This document shows, piece by piece, positions 1 to 13,989 of a stretch of DNA of 64,000 nucleotides. Under the pieces are notes generated by a model, which saw nothing but the letters and a program-made list of their open reading frames with translations, did not search any database and was not told where the DNA came from. The translations under genes were made by a program, and so were the position numbers. How positions within the stretch are numbered: the first letter of the stretch is position 1; each line of letters starts with the position of its first letter. Where the stretch lies: NCBI GenBank assembly GCA_019722365.1, contig JADFUC010000780.1, forward strand, positions 1 to 64,000, in the 5' to 3' direction. This stretch comes from Lithospermum erythrorhizon (taxonomy: Eukaryota; Streptophyta; Magnoliopsida; Boraginales; Boraginaceae).

Positions 1-3000
1 TGCCATTACGTATTGCTTGGGTAAAAACATTTGAGTACTCTAATTAAATTCTTAAGCTGGGAAAAGTTTATGAGGATTATTGAATTATTTTAGTATTTAA
101 TTGGTATTTATCGGGCAAAAATAAATAAACTTTAAAGAAATGCGTTATTTGAAAACGGGGGCTTATATTCGAAAGTCTTAATAAATATGGGTTTTGTTTG
201 AAATGAGATAGATTGCACGACTTCCGCCCAGTCGGCCGCCTCTAAGGTTAATCGCCCAAGTCTCGATACACTGTAGCTGGCTCAAATCGATGGATTTAAT
301 TCAATTTGAAAGACCCACCTTTTCTTAAATAATCCGCCAATAACATAACATACATCCGAGAAGAACGCTTTTTAAGAAACTAACTTAACGTGGTATTTCC
401 TTAACCGCACAAACCTCCATATATACAACAACCCGGCCAAAGTACAAAATGACAACACATGCAAATCTCTAACTTAAAATACAACACATACATTCCAAAA
501 CTACAAAAAACCAAACACAAAAAGAAGACTATGAGGATCTATACAACTGCCTCTCTCACCTAAGCACTCAAAACCCCCGATCACACGAACGAATCGAACG
601 CTCACGCACCACCGTCAACCCGCTACAAATAAAAATGCCGCCCAAAGCGACGTGGTGTAAACAAGCGGGGTTTTGGGAATGTACTTATCTCAAGAGTGAA
701 ATTAACCCACACCCACTGCATCATAACATAACAATCTTAATTAGCATAAACATAGACAGATTTTCCATAGTACACCCATTTAAGGCCATTATAAGATGAA
801 ATTATCATTAGCGAAGTTCATGGATAAAGTAAGACAACATAAGGTATACAAATGCCGACTTACGATTATCATAACTATAGGCCCATCAACTAAACATGCA
901 TAGTTCAAGAAGAATATACAACCATAATTACGTGATCTCAAAAAAAGAAAATAAGGCAACAATACCCAAATAACCAACTCCTACCAACAACACTAGTACT
1001 ACTCAATCCCAATTACTAAACCGGAATAAATCTCGAACTTTATGATTTCGAGTAATAATTGAGTATTACTTACTTAAAATAAACTCGAACTCCGACAAGC
1101 GCGTAGCTGTTACGACTCACTTTTCCCTCCGAGCTAAGAACTAAAACCACGCGTCGCGCTGACACCTCCTACCCGCTAAGCGCCCACCTCCTACTTCCTG
1201 GGGCTTACCCTCGTGCTTGCTTTGCCTTACTTCATGGCTTCCTTTTCTCCTCACATTGGCCGAACCTATTCATCCCCTCTCTGCTTTTCTCCAAATTTTT
1301 CTTTCCTTTGGGGTAATTATCCTCTCAAATCATACTCCTAAGATTTCTAACAAGATTCAAGAAGAAAAAGTTGATATCGAATAGGTGATTGAAGTAGTAA
1401 AGTTGTTGACATTTGGCTTGATTAGAGGTGAGTACTTATATCACAATTCTATAATCTTTCATACATTATGAATATGTGTATTGTATATTTGGGTTGTTGT
1501 AACTATTAAAAAGATTATGAGTATAATAATATGATGATTAATGAAGTAAAGATATGGAAAGTTACTTATTAAGACAAGAATTAGTAAAAAGTGTAATCTT
1601 GATTATATTAGTACTTAGATATAATTCAGCATTACGTATAAAGATGTATACATCGAGCCGATTGAACTAATTGTGGTGTGCTAAGAAACTATATCAAGCA
1701 TTAAGATACTAAATATCGGGATGTTATGATTTGAGATATTTTGATATGACTATATATTGGTAAAGAAGTTAATAAGCCATGCCAATAACTGTGAAAATAA
1801 GTATTCTATGTATTTATGAATGGAATAAATAGAAACGAATAAATCAATTGATCGATAACATTAAATGATTTAGATGAAAATATTGAATAACGAATTGTCA
1901 TGGTTATCATATGAATATGTTATTACTGAGAATTATGATGTCATTTTTTCTACATTTACATGATTTATAAAAAGGGTGGTCGATTATGAAAGTTAATATG
2001 ATGTCGGTGATTACGACGCTGATTTATATTTGCAGAAGTTAATAAGGTAATATTAAATAATCCATCTTAAAATGGGCCACCAGACCGCTATGCACGTTGG
2101 TAATCATATATGAAAAGAACATGCGATATTGCGGACGAGATATATGCATTGAGAAATAATGATAAAAGATGTTATGATATGTTATGAATGACGGTAAATG
2201 ATGACGGTATGATATGATTCAAGGTCAGGATTGAGGTGATATCTCCGGTATTCTTGAGAATCAACGGTCCCATAGGATCACCGGTATTCGCAAATCAACG
2301 AACTGTGTGTTCGGTATTTGTCAGAATCAACGGCCCTATAATCCGGTATTCAAAGGAATCGACGGTCATATGATATCAAGTATAACAACTGGCATTTCGA
2401 GATGATTTTATTATATGCATTATGTGTGAACTTTATTCCATTTGGGCGGACCTCTCCCCGCAGTGGTTTCGGTGGTCGAGGCGCATTGTTGTATGATGTT
2501 GTTGTTCCTCTATTAGGGTGACGTGACTCTAATGTAGGCCGCCAGGTCACAAGTGCGTTCCCCGGGCTGGTGTCGAAGTAAATAGAGAGTTATATTATTG
2601 GTCCTTCGTCGGCTAGTGGGGCACTCCAGCGACGCGGGTTTTGTAATAACCCTGCTCCATACGTGCATTATTGCGAATATTAGTTGGGCGCAGGCTAAGT
2701 TTTATGTTCGAAAGGCGTTATTAAAACCTAGACGAGAAACTGCACTCTAAAAACCAAACAAGACTCCAGCACCCAATCTAGAAATATCTCCTCAAATCTA
2801 CCTCCACCTAATCATCATTTCACGCATCCACTACCCAAACTTCTCTTCTTTCTCCTCCTGCGGTCGAATCCCCCATCGTTTCCCAACCTTGATTTTTTTT
2901 CAATTTTCTTGGTGGAATCTTGTTGCAATTCACTCCATAATCTTGTTCTTCATCTCTAATCATTCAAGTTTATGATTTCTATCTTCAAATCTTGACATTT

Positions 3001-3450
3001 TGGTTTCATGTTGACCATATTGCGAGTTTGACTTTTGTGTCACATTTTGAAATTCTGAGATTTCAAGACTTTATATGGTAGGAATGTTACATCTAAGTTG
3101 GATAATGTAGTAGTAGGATGGCTTTATTTTCCTAGTGGTTGATATGTGAAGCCTTATAGTTGACTTGTGGGTTGACTTTTCCCAAATAAAATTTAGTTTC
3201 AAAAGTATGTTACTCTGACTCCTGACTGAGATGTCTCGAGTAATAATTTTGTGTGGTTGGTAGATTGCGTAATTTAGTTTGGGTAAAGCCGAGTAGTATT
3301 TGGGGTTTTTGAATTTAGGTGGTTAATGACGATATATTTGTTTAGAAAGTTGATTTTCATAAAAGTAGAAGTTGTTTAAAGTAAGCTAGTGTTTTGGGAA
3401 GTGAGCTGACGGTTTATCAATAAAAATGTGATGTTCGATTTTTCATTTTA
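1..3450. other. Unrecognised TE-like DNA, no supported gene
   Basis: No reading frame longer than about 66 codons is present and none resembles a known family. The stretch mixes AT-rich DNA with C-rich patches near 1.1-1.3 kb and 2.8-2.9 kb that resemble LTR or untranslated leader sequence, but I could not match it to any other segment of the window. A short tandem repeat lies at about 2.25 kb. It could be LTR or solo-LTR sequence of a gypsy element interrupted by the minus-strand element that follows; this is inference only. Confidence 0.4.
2245..2372 (+). repeat. Short imperfect tandem repeat, four units of about 30-36 bp
   Basis: Four units begin at 2245, 2281, 2311 and 2343. Each starts with CCGGTATT or TCGGTATT and, after a variable middle, contains a version of ATCAACGG or ATCGACGG. 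The unit length varies because of small indels. Such arrays are common inside plant LTRs; no function is implied. Confidence 0.7.
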
Positions 3451-3539
3451 TTAGTCGGTTTAACTCACAGAGTGATCTCAGACGACTCGGCCAAAATGGC
3501 TGCCTGAGGTTATACACGTAAAAAAATCTGTACACCAGA

Positions 3540-4570
3540 AATACCGAATACGGACGATAACATAAAAAGACTTCTATTTTTCATTAATAATAATAAAAAA
3601 ATACACTTTTGTCCATTGAGTGAACTAACAACATAGAGTACAATAAAACAACGAACAACATAATACAACCAATCTTAATGTGATACAACCTCAAAGATAC
3701 GTTAAATCCAAAAAAATACAATATGCGGAAAGATTGCAACTCGCACTCTCAATGAAATATAATACACAAAGTCTAATATACAAATCGACAAACGGATCAC
3801 GAGGAAATCTCCTATGCCACCACCGCCTATCCAATATATTCAATCAATTTTACTTCCTAACCTAAAAAGTCAACATCTCAAAATTACGAAAATACCCCAA
3901 AAGATTCCAACTTTTAACTCAAAAACAACTATATGGAAGACTACATAAATATATTTCTAAAAAAGTTTTTAATATCAAATTGGCAAAGTCAACTAAAGGT
4001 CAATCTCTCCAAACTCCAAGAAATACTCAAAAAGATTTTATCTTTCTACCTAGATATGACGAGGATGACAGAGAAACGTATCCACAACTTTGTCCTTGAA
4101 GTTTATGCAACAAATTTTACTTGGTAAATGGAAGAAAAAATTCCCAAGGAGAGTGAAAGGAACTTTCGCCATCACAAGGGGGGAAGAGGGAAAACGGTGC
4201 TTGTGGATAAGAACATTTAAATTAGTGGGGTTTAGTGTGATATTAAGGAGGATGGTGTGCGACCGGGGCTTGGTTTCATGGGTTTTATTTCTCCACTTCC
4301 GTACTTCAAATTCCTGCGAAACCATTCAAAAAATGTAAAATTTTCCATGACATAAACTACCACTATATAATACAAGTCTCAGACATCGAAATTATATGCC
4401 ACCATTCTCCTGGTCCCACCACAAACCGAAATATACCACCAACCGACCGATTTAAGTCGGAATTTCTCTCCACTACCAACTTCAAATTTTTAATTTCACC
4501 CCAAAATACTCCACCGAAACTTATATACTATCAACATAATATTGGGAAAAAGTGAAACTGGATATTTTCA
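3540..4570 (-). repeat. 3' LTR (internally deleted) of the minus-strand gypsy-like element
   Basis: About 1.03 kb. Its first part (3.55-3.83 kb) aligns with 9.02-9.31 kb, and its second part (3.86-4.57 kb) with about 10.78-11.47 kb. The roughly 1.45 kb that separates these parts in the other LTR is absent here. Shared landmarks include the stretch around 'ACCCCAAAAGATTCCAAC' and the terminal 'CAACATAATATTGG'. Small open frames inside (for example at 3.68 and 4.09 kb) have no family resemblance and are not called. Confidence 0.7.
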
Positions 4571-4584
4571 TTCTACTCCACCTT
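4571..4584 (-). other. Polypurine-tract-like site next to the 3' LTR
   Basis: On the minus strand the sequence reads AAGGTGGAGTAGAA and abuts the LTR start TGAAAATATC. A purine-rich tract immediately upstream of the 3' LTR primes plus-strand DNA synthesis in LTR retrotransposons. Its position fixes the orientation of this element as minus. The tract is somewhat degenerate. Confidence 0.6.
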
Positions 4585-7500
4585 ATAAAATTTCTTCCTC
4601 GAAATTCACTTAAGACCCGATTTTTCTTATCGTCCTAACTGCTTTCCTCAATATGCTCTTATTACCGAATGTCATGACATCCCGTCACCCAATCATTATT
4701 CTCCTATCATAGTCATCAATTTTGGTGATCGCTTACCACCTCTTCGGGTGAAATACATGCCCCGTTAACATACCTCGAATATTACTTATTTTCCACCGAC
4801 ATTATACAATCCAATGATATCATAATCAACCATCAATAATACCACCTCCAAACTCATCCATATATCATCGAGCACAGCCTCGCATTCCGCTTTTCATAAT
4901 TGCGGTCATCATATCACCTCCTCAAGCATGATCATCGTTCTTCACCACGCGCAAGTCAATTCTCTCATCAAAACCCCACTCATCAAATTGTTTATTACCG
5001 ATTATCTTGGCATCCTGTGATGCAGAATACACCCAAGGTTTCTCACACAACTAACGCATAACATATCACCGATAACCCCACCCATTTCTAATACTCCCCA
5101 CATATGTTTTTAAACACCACTACACTATAGTCAATATATCCACCTTTAACAAATCGCACATATTAGTCTACCCAGGTATGTATATAACATCACATCGCCA
5201 TTAATCAATACATTACCACAATACACTTCATATATGTTCATTTACCATTCTCATACCATCATGATTTCATCATCCAGATAGGTCAATATCCCGCTTTTTC
5301 TCCTCAAGACTGTCCATTTTATTTATATCAACACCAATTCATACTCATAATATCTTAACCACAAAGCTATCATTATCTCAATTTCACTATAGCATATATA
5401 CCCTAGGGTTCAATGTTAAAATCATATTTCCCGCCTTACTACGATTTATTAACACCCGACTTCTCACTTTTATAATTCGTAATCAACTCCGGCGATATAT
5501 TATCATCCATGCTATTGTCAACCGACATTCACACCATTGATGTAGCCCTTAGTCATCCTCTTCCGCATCGTACTTCACGGATCCTCATTTTCAAGGCTTA
5601 GCTATATTATGTGATTCACCCAATGTTACTTCGCCATCATTCAACATACCTCAAAAGATAATTTCAATTGTAGTTATATCGAAGTCTCCATTCTTCCCCC
5701 GAGTTCTTCATCCCTTATCGAGTCATTTTTCCTTTCCTCCCGCCTTATTTCAACAATATTGGAATTCAAATATTTCTTCAATAGCTTCTCCGACGGTGCC
5801 ATATCCTAACACCGCTTCGAAGTTATTATTACTCGAAAGCAACTTTCCTCTTAGTTAAATTATCATCTCTATTAACTCAAAGCGTCTTACATCTCAATGC
5901 CTTTATATCCTCATACACAGTCACTACTTTCCGATATACTTTATAATCGATCAACACATAACATTCTCACTTGTCCTTGAATTCATGAATTTTAATCGCT
6001 ATTCTAATTGACGCCTAACCTCGCTCATCATTAACAACCACAAACGACAAGCAATTGATTCCTTGACTCGGCCCTCATGCGACCAGTAAACGCACATAAT
6101 CTTATGATCGCTTCCACAAAAAATTTGTACCACGCTTTACATCATGATCCTCAACCTTACAGGAAACTCAGATCTACTCCTAACAATCCAATTATCATCC
6201 TTGTTAAGCACGCTCCTAATCCGCATTTAGAATCATAAAAGCAGGAATTTCTCAAGATCCTCTGAGTTATGGGTCAACAACCTCTGCCTTCCTCTTATAA
6301 TACCAATTATTCTCAAGTCACAATACCCTCAAAAACTACTAAGTTCACATTATACACCCATGATTTAGCTCATTTCCATAATTATCCCCATGATTCACAG
6401 CGCAACATACGATATTCTACCATACTTGTTAATAGTCCATTGTCCCTGTGGATTTGTCAACCTTCATCTACACTCGCAGTCCATTAATTCTTCAAATCCT
6501 TAGAACTAACATTAGCGCATCCCCATCATTAGTCCCCATCATACTATCCCTTAAACAACAATTTCCATTTATGACTAGATACATTAACCATCATATTTCT
6601 CTCATTTGTTTCTAGATCCCAATATTCATTGATATTCCGTTACTAATTCCCACCAATTTTCCTTACTGCTAGTCCAACTTCCTCCAAGCGAGTCGGTATT
6701 CCAAATCTTATAATTTACGAGAATTCCATTTATAACCTCAACTCATCCTTGAAAAATTTATCCTCAACCTTTGAATCGGAACACAATCAGTTATCACCGC
6801 CTTCTTTGTAAACAAGTATAATATCCTCTCAAAACATTTTACTCTTATCACCAATGTCGTAGTCCTCTATTCGATTTAAGAAAACCAACCGTATTCTTTG
6901 ATTGCTTAACCTTTACTCTTAGCTAATATCTTCACGTCACTTAATCATAATTTGTGATTACCTCTTTATAACTCTAGTCAACCTATCTAACCAAAATTAA
7001 AATTACCTAAATCAACATTCTTCGTTATATAATATTGTATACATTATATTCTCAGTCTTCGAAGAAATCATCATTCCTTTCTCATGTCTTTCTTGACTAC
7101 TCGAACAACCAAATTGCACCATTAATTAAATCTTTTGATGTTCCAACTATTATTACCAAATTTCTATCTTAATTTCGGTTTTTCCTTTCAATTGCACTGC
7201 TACAACTCCACGATCCTACACCAAAGATAACATATACTTCACATATCATACCTTTCCATGGTTTATTCTCTTTGCTTCACGCTTCATCATATCGCGATTA
7301 TACACAACTTCATCATACATTAACAACCAATTAAAAATCTCAAGCTTCAACCTAATCTCAATCATGTTCCTGTAATTCACAAAATTTCCCCCGCTATCAT
7401 CAACTTAAATAATATATCACCATTCGGGCTAACATCCTTATTTCATAAAATTATTCAACATTATATATCCGGGGCCTCAAAAGTTCTATTACTCAGAAAG

Positions 7501-9000
7501 TTAATTTGGTTTCTGGCACTTACTCTCGATACATAACACACCGCCGAGACACTTCAACTAGTCTCATTTTTTTAGTACGCCGCCTACGTAGGTCACACTT
7601 TCCATTGCATCTGGTAATTTCTCCTAAAGTCCCACCAACTGATATATCAACTACTTTCTTCTTGCAACAATTAAAGCCCTTCCTCGGACTTAGTCACACT
7701 CCATCTATCGATTTTCCACCTCACTTAAATAATTTATTACTAGAGTACTACTAAACACGCCCTTTTTCTTTCTCCTGTGTGAGTCCCAAAATTTCCATTA
7801 TTCCACTTCCCTTTATTCTCAAGCAACCATTCATAACTTAAGCAACTTAGAACTTCATAAGTATTTCCGATAATCAAACTAAATATCCATTTTCATCCCA
7901 ATCGCCGCTACATTAAATCCAACTTTATATCCACTAATAGAGCACTAACACATTTAATTCCACCAATACCAATTTTTTCCAATATTTTTGATGTACAAAC
8001 ATATTCCAATGCATCTAGACGATCGATAACCTCATACAACCACTAATCAGAATAACATTTACGGCAAAAAATTTTCCATTCCAACTTATCCTCAATTCCT
8101 TAGTATCCATCGAGATAATTTCCAATATCAACCTATTACGATTAATTTGCATATTCTCTCCTTGCCTCTCATATTCATATTCAGTCATGGAACAACAAGA
8201 TTCATTAACTTGATTTCATCTTCCTGAAGTTGGTCCATCCTTATCTCATTAACTAAATAAATTCTCTCCCTTACTCTTGGAATTCACTTTGGGTCCAATC
8301 CATCATATAGTAATTTATCACCACCACTCTTCCACCACTATTTCTGTGACGCACCGACGAACTATTATCTATGATCAACAATCTTATACCACAATCACTG
8401 ACAATTTCTTAACACTCTAGATTTACATGTAAAAACATCGACCACTTAATAATTCCAAAACCAAACATTATAGAGCCCTTCTTTCCAACATCTTTTTGGT
8501 ATCTCCCTTTCTCTCCAACAAAATTCCAACAATCCATCCATATCTTAATGTCTCGTTTCCAAACTTTTCTGCCTTGAGTTCACATCCTCTATAACTACTG
8601 TTATCCGTGAGTGAAAAATAAAACCCACTAACTTCAATGAGAACCGCTATCCAGATAACATCATCATGTGTATTCATCAACTTTACTAACCCGACTCGAA
8701 CCCTATGTCACCAGAACAACAAATACGATCCATCTCAACCTTCCCTACCGTGTTCATACTTCTAGTTAAACGAAAATCTCCTGTGTGGCATCCCTAACAA
8801 ATAACGGTCAACCTAAAGTTGTTAAAGATTTCATCTACCAAAAAGACCCTAAAATATAGCCAACATCCTTAAACGACTATAACTCTAGTGTAATATAACC
8901 AAGACAGACACCACAAAAAATCGAACCTAAGCTCGATACTCAAAATTGTATCTATTCCGCCTCGCGTCGTCACTGTTATGTCATTAACAATCAGACACCG
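4585..9000 (-). pseudogene. Decayed internal region of the gypsy-like element, no ORF recognised
   Basis: About 4.4 kb with no frame longer than about 82 codons on either strand. The plus strand is visibly poor in G and rich in C, T and A, i.e. the presumed coding (minus) strand is poor in C. I looked for antisense counterparts of the RT (xxDD), RNase H and integrase core motifs of gypsy elements and could not establish any. It is either a pol region saturated with mutations or the non-coding interior of a LARD. The small frames at 6.27, 7.51 and 8.47 kb show no domain and are probably chance. Confidence 0.4.
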
Positions 9001-9015
9001 TAGTCACCGATCGAT

Positions 9016-11465
9016 GGATGACACAACATAAAAAAGACTTCATTTGACATTAATAATAATAAAATACACTTCCTTTTGTCCATCGAGCGTAATCAACAAC
9101 ATATACAATAAACAACCTGACAACATAATACAAATCCACCTAATGATACAACTCAAAAGATACACAAGAAATCCAAAATACAACATAGGAAAGTACGGGC
9201 AACTGCACTCTCAACTTAAATATAATATTACCAAGTCTAACAATATACAAATCGACAACAATGCGGGAAATGACCGATGAATTTAAGTGCCACTCACCGC
9301 CTCATCTCCTCGATATTCAATCCGCAGCCTCTATCAATGTGGCTTCTCGACAACCTGACAACCCTTTCTTAGAACCCAGGGGCAAGCATAAAACACCCGC
9401 CTACGAATAAATGTAGGAGTCAACTATTAAGTTGAGTGAATACAAATACCACGCATCATCCCATCACATCTATTCACTTATATATATAACATATGCTTTC
9501 ATACATTAACCGTGACTACACAATAACAACTGTTTCACAAATCATCACAAATATGAGCTCCTCTATACGATATCACATAACACTTCCTTATAACCGCCAA
9601 CAAGTTGCATATTCATTTAAGGAAAACAAGCCTCAAAGACAATAAAGTCATCAAAACGTAGGAATCCAATTTCCAACATGCTACACACAATGTAGAATCC
9701 ACCTCTAAATAATACACATACGGAGAACCACCCTCCACATAATCGACGAGGCCTCCACCTCCATCCTCCCGACCGAGGCTTACACTCCCCCTCAACGCCG
9801 CATATCACACCCCAAACCTCCCGAACTACCTGGCTACCACACATTACGCACACCACACCAACCTCCCGGTCGGGTCACCACCTCCAAGAAATAACACACA
9901 AAGTGCAATCTCAAAAGACATCTCGCACATAGCCACACACACAAAGACACAACCAATAATAATAACCACACACAATTCGGAGCAACATGAATCATGTAAT
10001 CTCAATTATCTCATAATATACCCTGCTTAAATCTAAATTATTTCATCATATTTAATTATAAATCGAATTTACACATAATATCAATCATGTAATCTCAATT
10101 ATTTCATAATATGAATCATAATCACACAATACACATAATGTAATAGTCCCAAGACAACACATGCAAAATATATAACATAATGAGGGCATGAAAGGTCCCC
10201 ATCGTGAGATTTCAGACTACCTCGAGCCCAAAGTTAGCACGCTAACTCGGGTAGTCCTCTACGCGAGTCCAGCTCAACTCCTATTCAAAGAAATTATACA
10301 TTATAACACATCTCGTAGGAATAACCTCTCTAACATCTATTTAAAACTCGAAATTAAGATACACTTCTTAAAATTCCAACTTAATTACATTCAATTAACC
10401 AATATTTGGTCATCCCTTTATTATCCTAACAATAACACGTTAGTCACATTCCAATCAATCGCTAACTAATTACTCCCATTATAATCAACCTTTATTTCAA
10501 AAACTCAATTTCTGCTGCCTGGCTAACTCGAATAACCCACTCAACAATATCCTCTACCAAACTTCTCAACCTCCTCAAACATCTAAATTATACTCCAAAC
10601 AACTATGGTTAAATTCAACAACACCCTTTACAAATTCCACAATTTCAAAAAGTCAACAAAGTCAACATAGCCCATGTCTAACAATTTCAACCCAAGAATC
10701 AATCATTATCACTTCCTATCACATAATCCAAACTTAGGTGATAACTCTATACCATTTTATATCCTCAAAACTCAAAGTCAACCTAAAAGTCAACATCTCA
10801 AATTCATGAAAATACCCCAAAAGATTCCAACTTTAACTTCAAAACAACTATATGGAAGACTACATAACATATTTCAAAGTTTAATATCAAATTGGTAAAA
10901 GTCAACTAAAGGTCAACCTCTCCAAACTCAAGAAATTAAAAAGATTTTATCTTTCTCACCCAGATATGACGAGGATGACGCAGGAGAAACGATTCAATAA
11001 CTTCTTTGTCCTTGAGTTTACGCAACAATCATTTAAACCCAAGAAAATTCCCGCGGCAGGAAGGGAACTTCGTGGCCATCACAAGGCAGTAAGAGGGGAA
11101 ACGGGCTTGCGGATGCGAACGATTTAATTAGTGGGGTTGTATACATTAAGGACTATGTAAAGCAATCTGCTTGCTCATGGGTTTTATTTCTCCACTTTCC
11201 GTGATTTTAAATCTCAAGCGGAAACCTATTCCAACGTAAAATTTTCTTACTATTACAACCACTCATATAATACAAGTCTCGCACATCGAAATTATATATA
11301 CACTATCTCCTGTCCCACCACAAACCGAACATACTCACCAACCCACCGGATGAGTTGTGGACTCCTCCAAATTACTCAACTCGAATTTTTAATTTCACCC
11401 TTTAAAATACTCCACCGAGAAACTTATATACTATCAACATAATATTGGTGCGAACGGTTATTTCA
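9016..11465 (-). repeat. 5' LTR (long form, about 2.4 kb) of the minus-strand gypsy-like element
   Basis: Homologous at both ends to the 3.54-4.57 kb block, with about 1.45 kb of extra sequence in the middle (roughly 9.33-10.78 kb). The high edge, on the minus strand, begins TGAAATAACC at 11465, matching TGAAAATATC at 4570. The two LTRs differ by many substitutions and indels, so the insertion is old. Homology may extend weakly down to about 8.93 kb. I found no convincing 5-bp target duplication or primer-binding site. Confidence 0.65.
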
Positions 11466-12789
11466 TAATCTTCACCTCTTTAAGTTATAATCGGGTAACC
11501 AAATGGTTGTTGGATAAATAACTAAATAGAGTTATTAGTCAAGTGAAAAGAGTAATTATCTCTCGGTGTTTTGATTAGCGCCGAAGGGAAGAGGCACATG
11601 GACTACCTTAGGCGGGCGCTATTGGTTTGCTAGCCAACGCGAGTATTTATCTCACGAGCGTTGATTAACTACTTGATTACTGATATGTGTATGTGTATGT
11701 ATGTGATTTTGTGTTACATTATATGTTGAATAATGACGGCTGTCGAGTCAAGTCAAGCTGCGACGTGGTCTCATGAGTCGACGGTGTTTCGAGACGATGT
11801 CGTAGTCCCATTAGGGAAAGAGTTGTCTATGAGTCGATGATGTTTGTCGAGTTGTATTGTCCGTATTTCGCTTTATACCCGGTATATGCCGGGTGGTTTT
11901 TGCTCGCACTGCTATGATTCGGTGATAGCTTCGCAGACGACGTGGTGATAAGTTTCTCCCCCGCAGTCGAGGCCTAATATACGCATTAGTTGTAGAAATC
12001 CCGGACGGTATCGAGTTGATCGAAGCTGTCGAATTGACAAAGTTGTTTTAGTCAAGCTGAGTCGATAAAGTTGTTGCTGATCAGGTTTCGTCAATTGATT
12101 AGTTGTCGAGTCGTAATGTCGTGTTTGCCGGCTGATGGAAGCCCAGTGAAGTTGCGTATTGTTGCCATCCTTCGAAACGTATCGGTTTTATCAGCTGACG
12201 TCATTATTTTGGAACGTTATCCTAATGATTTAATTTTACGAGTATATACCTAAATGATAATTTTTTGAAATTTCTAATGACTTCAGATAAGATCTTAAGT
12301 TGAATAATATTATGTACTACTCTATCTATCGTATGCTATATCATCTACTTCTGCACACTATTCGTGTGACGTGAGGTTAATTTTGCCCTTGAGATATATA
12401 TTCAATAAGCTTCGCACTACACCCTATTCGCTATGGGCGGCAACGCTATCGGCTAGTCGGGATGTGAAGCCGTTCTGCCTCCCGGTGCTTGTTCGGTGAT
12501 TGTGCTTTTGAGCTGTGGGGTGAAATGCTGTAAGGGCCGATCCTCACAGCCTCATTATTTTGTTTGATTGTAGTTCGTTGTCCGTATAGTTGTCATTTTG
12601 GGATTTTTGTCAGTTTGTATTATTTTGTACTTTGGAGATACGCATGTTGGTTTCTATTTTGTGGTTGTGAATACCACGATGGATTCTCTTTCTTCATAAA
12701 AAACTATTCTTGTCCGTCAGATATCAGCTTTATCGAGTTGTTTTCAAGACGTGTCTTTTAAATTGAAGTCATCCATCGGACAAGGACAC
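11466..12789 (+). other. Probable LTR/leader of the following plus-strand gypsy element
   Basis: The segment lies directly upstream of recognisable gypsy gag sequence and has LTR-like composition, with GT-rich microsatellite-like DNA at 11.68-11.70 kb and GC-rich blocks near 12.0 and 12.45 kb. No second copy was recognised in this window, so LTR boundaries cannot be set. Frames at 11.91-12.25 and 12.56 kb have no family resemblance. The assignment rests on position only. Confidence 0.35.
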
Positions 12790-13960
12790 CTCATTTCCCA
12801 GCCGACTTCGTCATTGGCTGGGGATGAAGCTACATGTCGAGGAGGATTCTCACACGATGATGGCACCGGTGGAGGTCGACATTTGCAGTAAGCTGACCGT
12901 TCCCACAGATCCCCCAAACTCCTCGAGCGGGTTCACCGATCAAGGACAGTTTGGCTAGAGATTGGAGACCATTTTTGAGCCCAATGGGTATCGGTGGTGA
13001 GCCGAGGGTCAAGTCACAATTTATAGACCCAGCCAGAGCTGCCACGACATCGGGTAACCTACTGGCCAGTCTCTCTCGACTACTGCAGGGACGACCAAAG
13101 TGACTTAGAGCGCTGAATAAGTTATCTCGTAGAGAATTATCATGCTAGTACCACGGATTCTTTTTGTAGAGGGATCTCGATTTTGATGACTGGGGCGATC
13201 GATCTCGGCTGAGGAGTATAAGAGGCGATTTATAGTTATGTCAGCTCGGCTCTGGGCTTGTACACCCGACCGAGGAGAGTGCAGAGGATTCACAGATTCC
13301 GAGATTGGTCGATACGGAGATTCTTGGACACCATATATGAGCCCGATGACTTTCACCGCCTACGAGTCGAGGAACGCATCGAAAGTAGAGATGGAATATC
13401 AGCCCCGAGGCCGAGGGTCGAAGAGGGTAATGGCTGCGAGGCGCCAAGACAGCGGATCATCTAGTTCGGTGGGGTTCCTGTGAGTGAGGATCTTTTCAGC
13501 GACTGCCCGTAGCCAAGCCAGCACCCGGTTGGCCCGAGGTATTCTGCTGACCAGCGATCCCCTCGTAGGATTTCAATTGTTCCTCGAGCTGCCATTCGAC
13601 GCTGCCGCTGATGGCGTAATGGGCTAGAACGCAGGATTGTCTTTGGTTATAGATGATTTGTTTTGATGTCTAGCCTGGGAGACGTGCAAAGAGATAGTCT
13701 TTAGTATTTCAGAGTGGGCGGAGCCAAGACATCTTCACCAAAGACACCGTGAAGAGGAGGGTATCACGGGAGCGTAGGAGGACTCCATTTGGAGGCCACG
13801 AGGTCGGTCGCGGAGTCAGAGGTACCAGTGAGTCGCAATGGTAAGAACAAAATGCAGTGGCCGGCAGTGCTATCAATGTCGTTATCAGACCGGATTCTAG
13901 GTCACATGTGTACCTCGTTGTTACGTGATGTGCGAGGGGCTGTGGGTACTTTTTGGATTC
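12790..13960 (+). pseudogene. Gypsy gag pseudogene (Retrotrans_gag plus CCHC knuckle)
   Basis: Gag would coat and package element RNA. In broken frames between 13.20 and 13.42 kb I can read an EEYKRRF segment, an ESRVQRF-like segment, and IRRFLDTIYEPDDFHR followed by RDGISAPRPR. This pattern is typical of chromovirus/Tekay-type gag C-terminal parts. At about 13.86-13.91 kb there is a CYQC stretch with a degenerate GHF..HC half, i.e. a damaged zinc knuckle. Frameshifts and stops occur throughout. The start is not defined; the region upstream of 13.1 kb is too decayed to align by eye. It is followed directly by the pol remains of the same element. Confidence 0.7.
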
Positions 13961-13989
13961 TCTAGCTACCCATTCTTTTATTTCCCGGA

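Larger units (their letters stand above)
3540..11465 (-). mobile_element. Minus-strand Ty3/gypsy-like LTR retrotransposon, highly decayed
   Basis: Two homologous blocks, 3.54-4.57 kb and 9.02-11.47 kb, share their sequence in the same orientation and order and behave as LTRs around a 4.4-kb interior. On the minus strand both begin TGAAA (high edges at 4570 and 11465). Directly before the lower LTR, on the minus strand, is an AAGGTGGAG-type purine tract preceded by a 'TTTCGAGG' string, which resembles the pol end and polypurine tract of plant gypsy elements. The interior has no ORF that I can assign, so the family call rests on architecture. It could alternatively be a non-autonomous LARD-type derivative. 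Low-edge boundaries are uncertain by about 100 bp. Confidence 0.65.
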
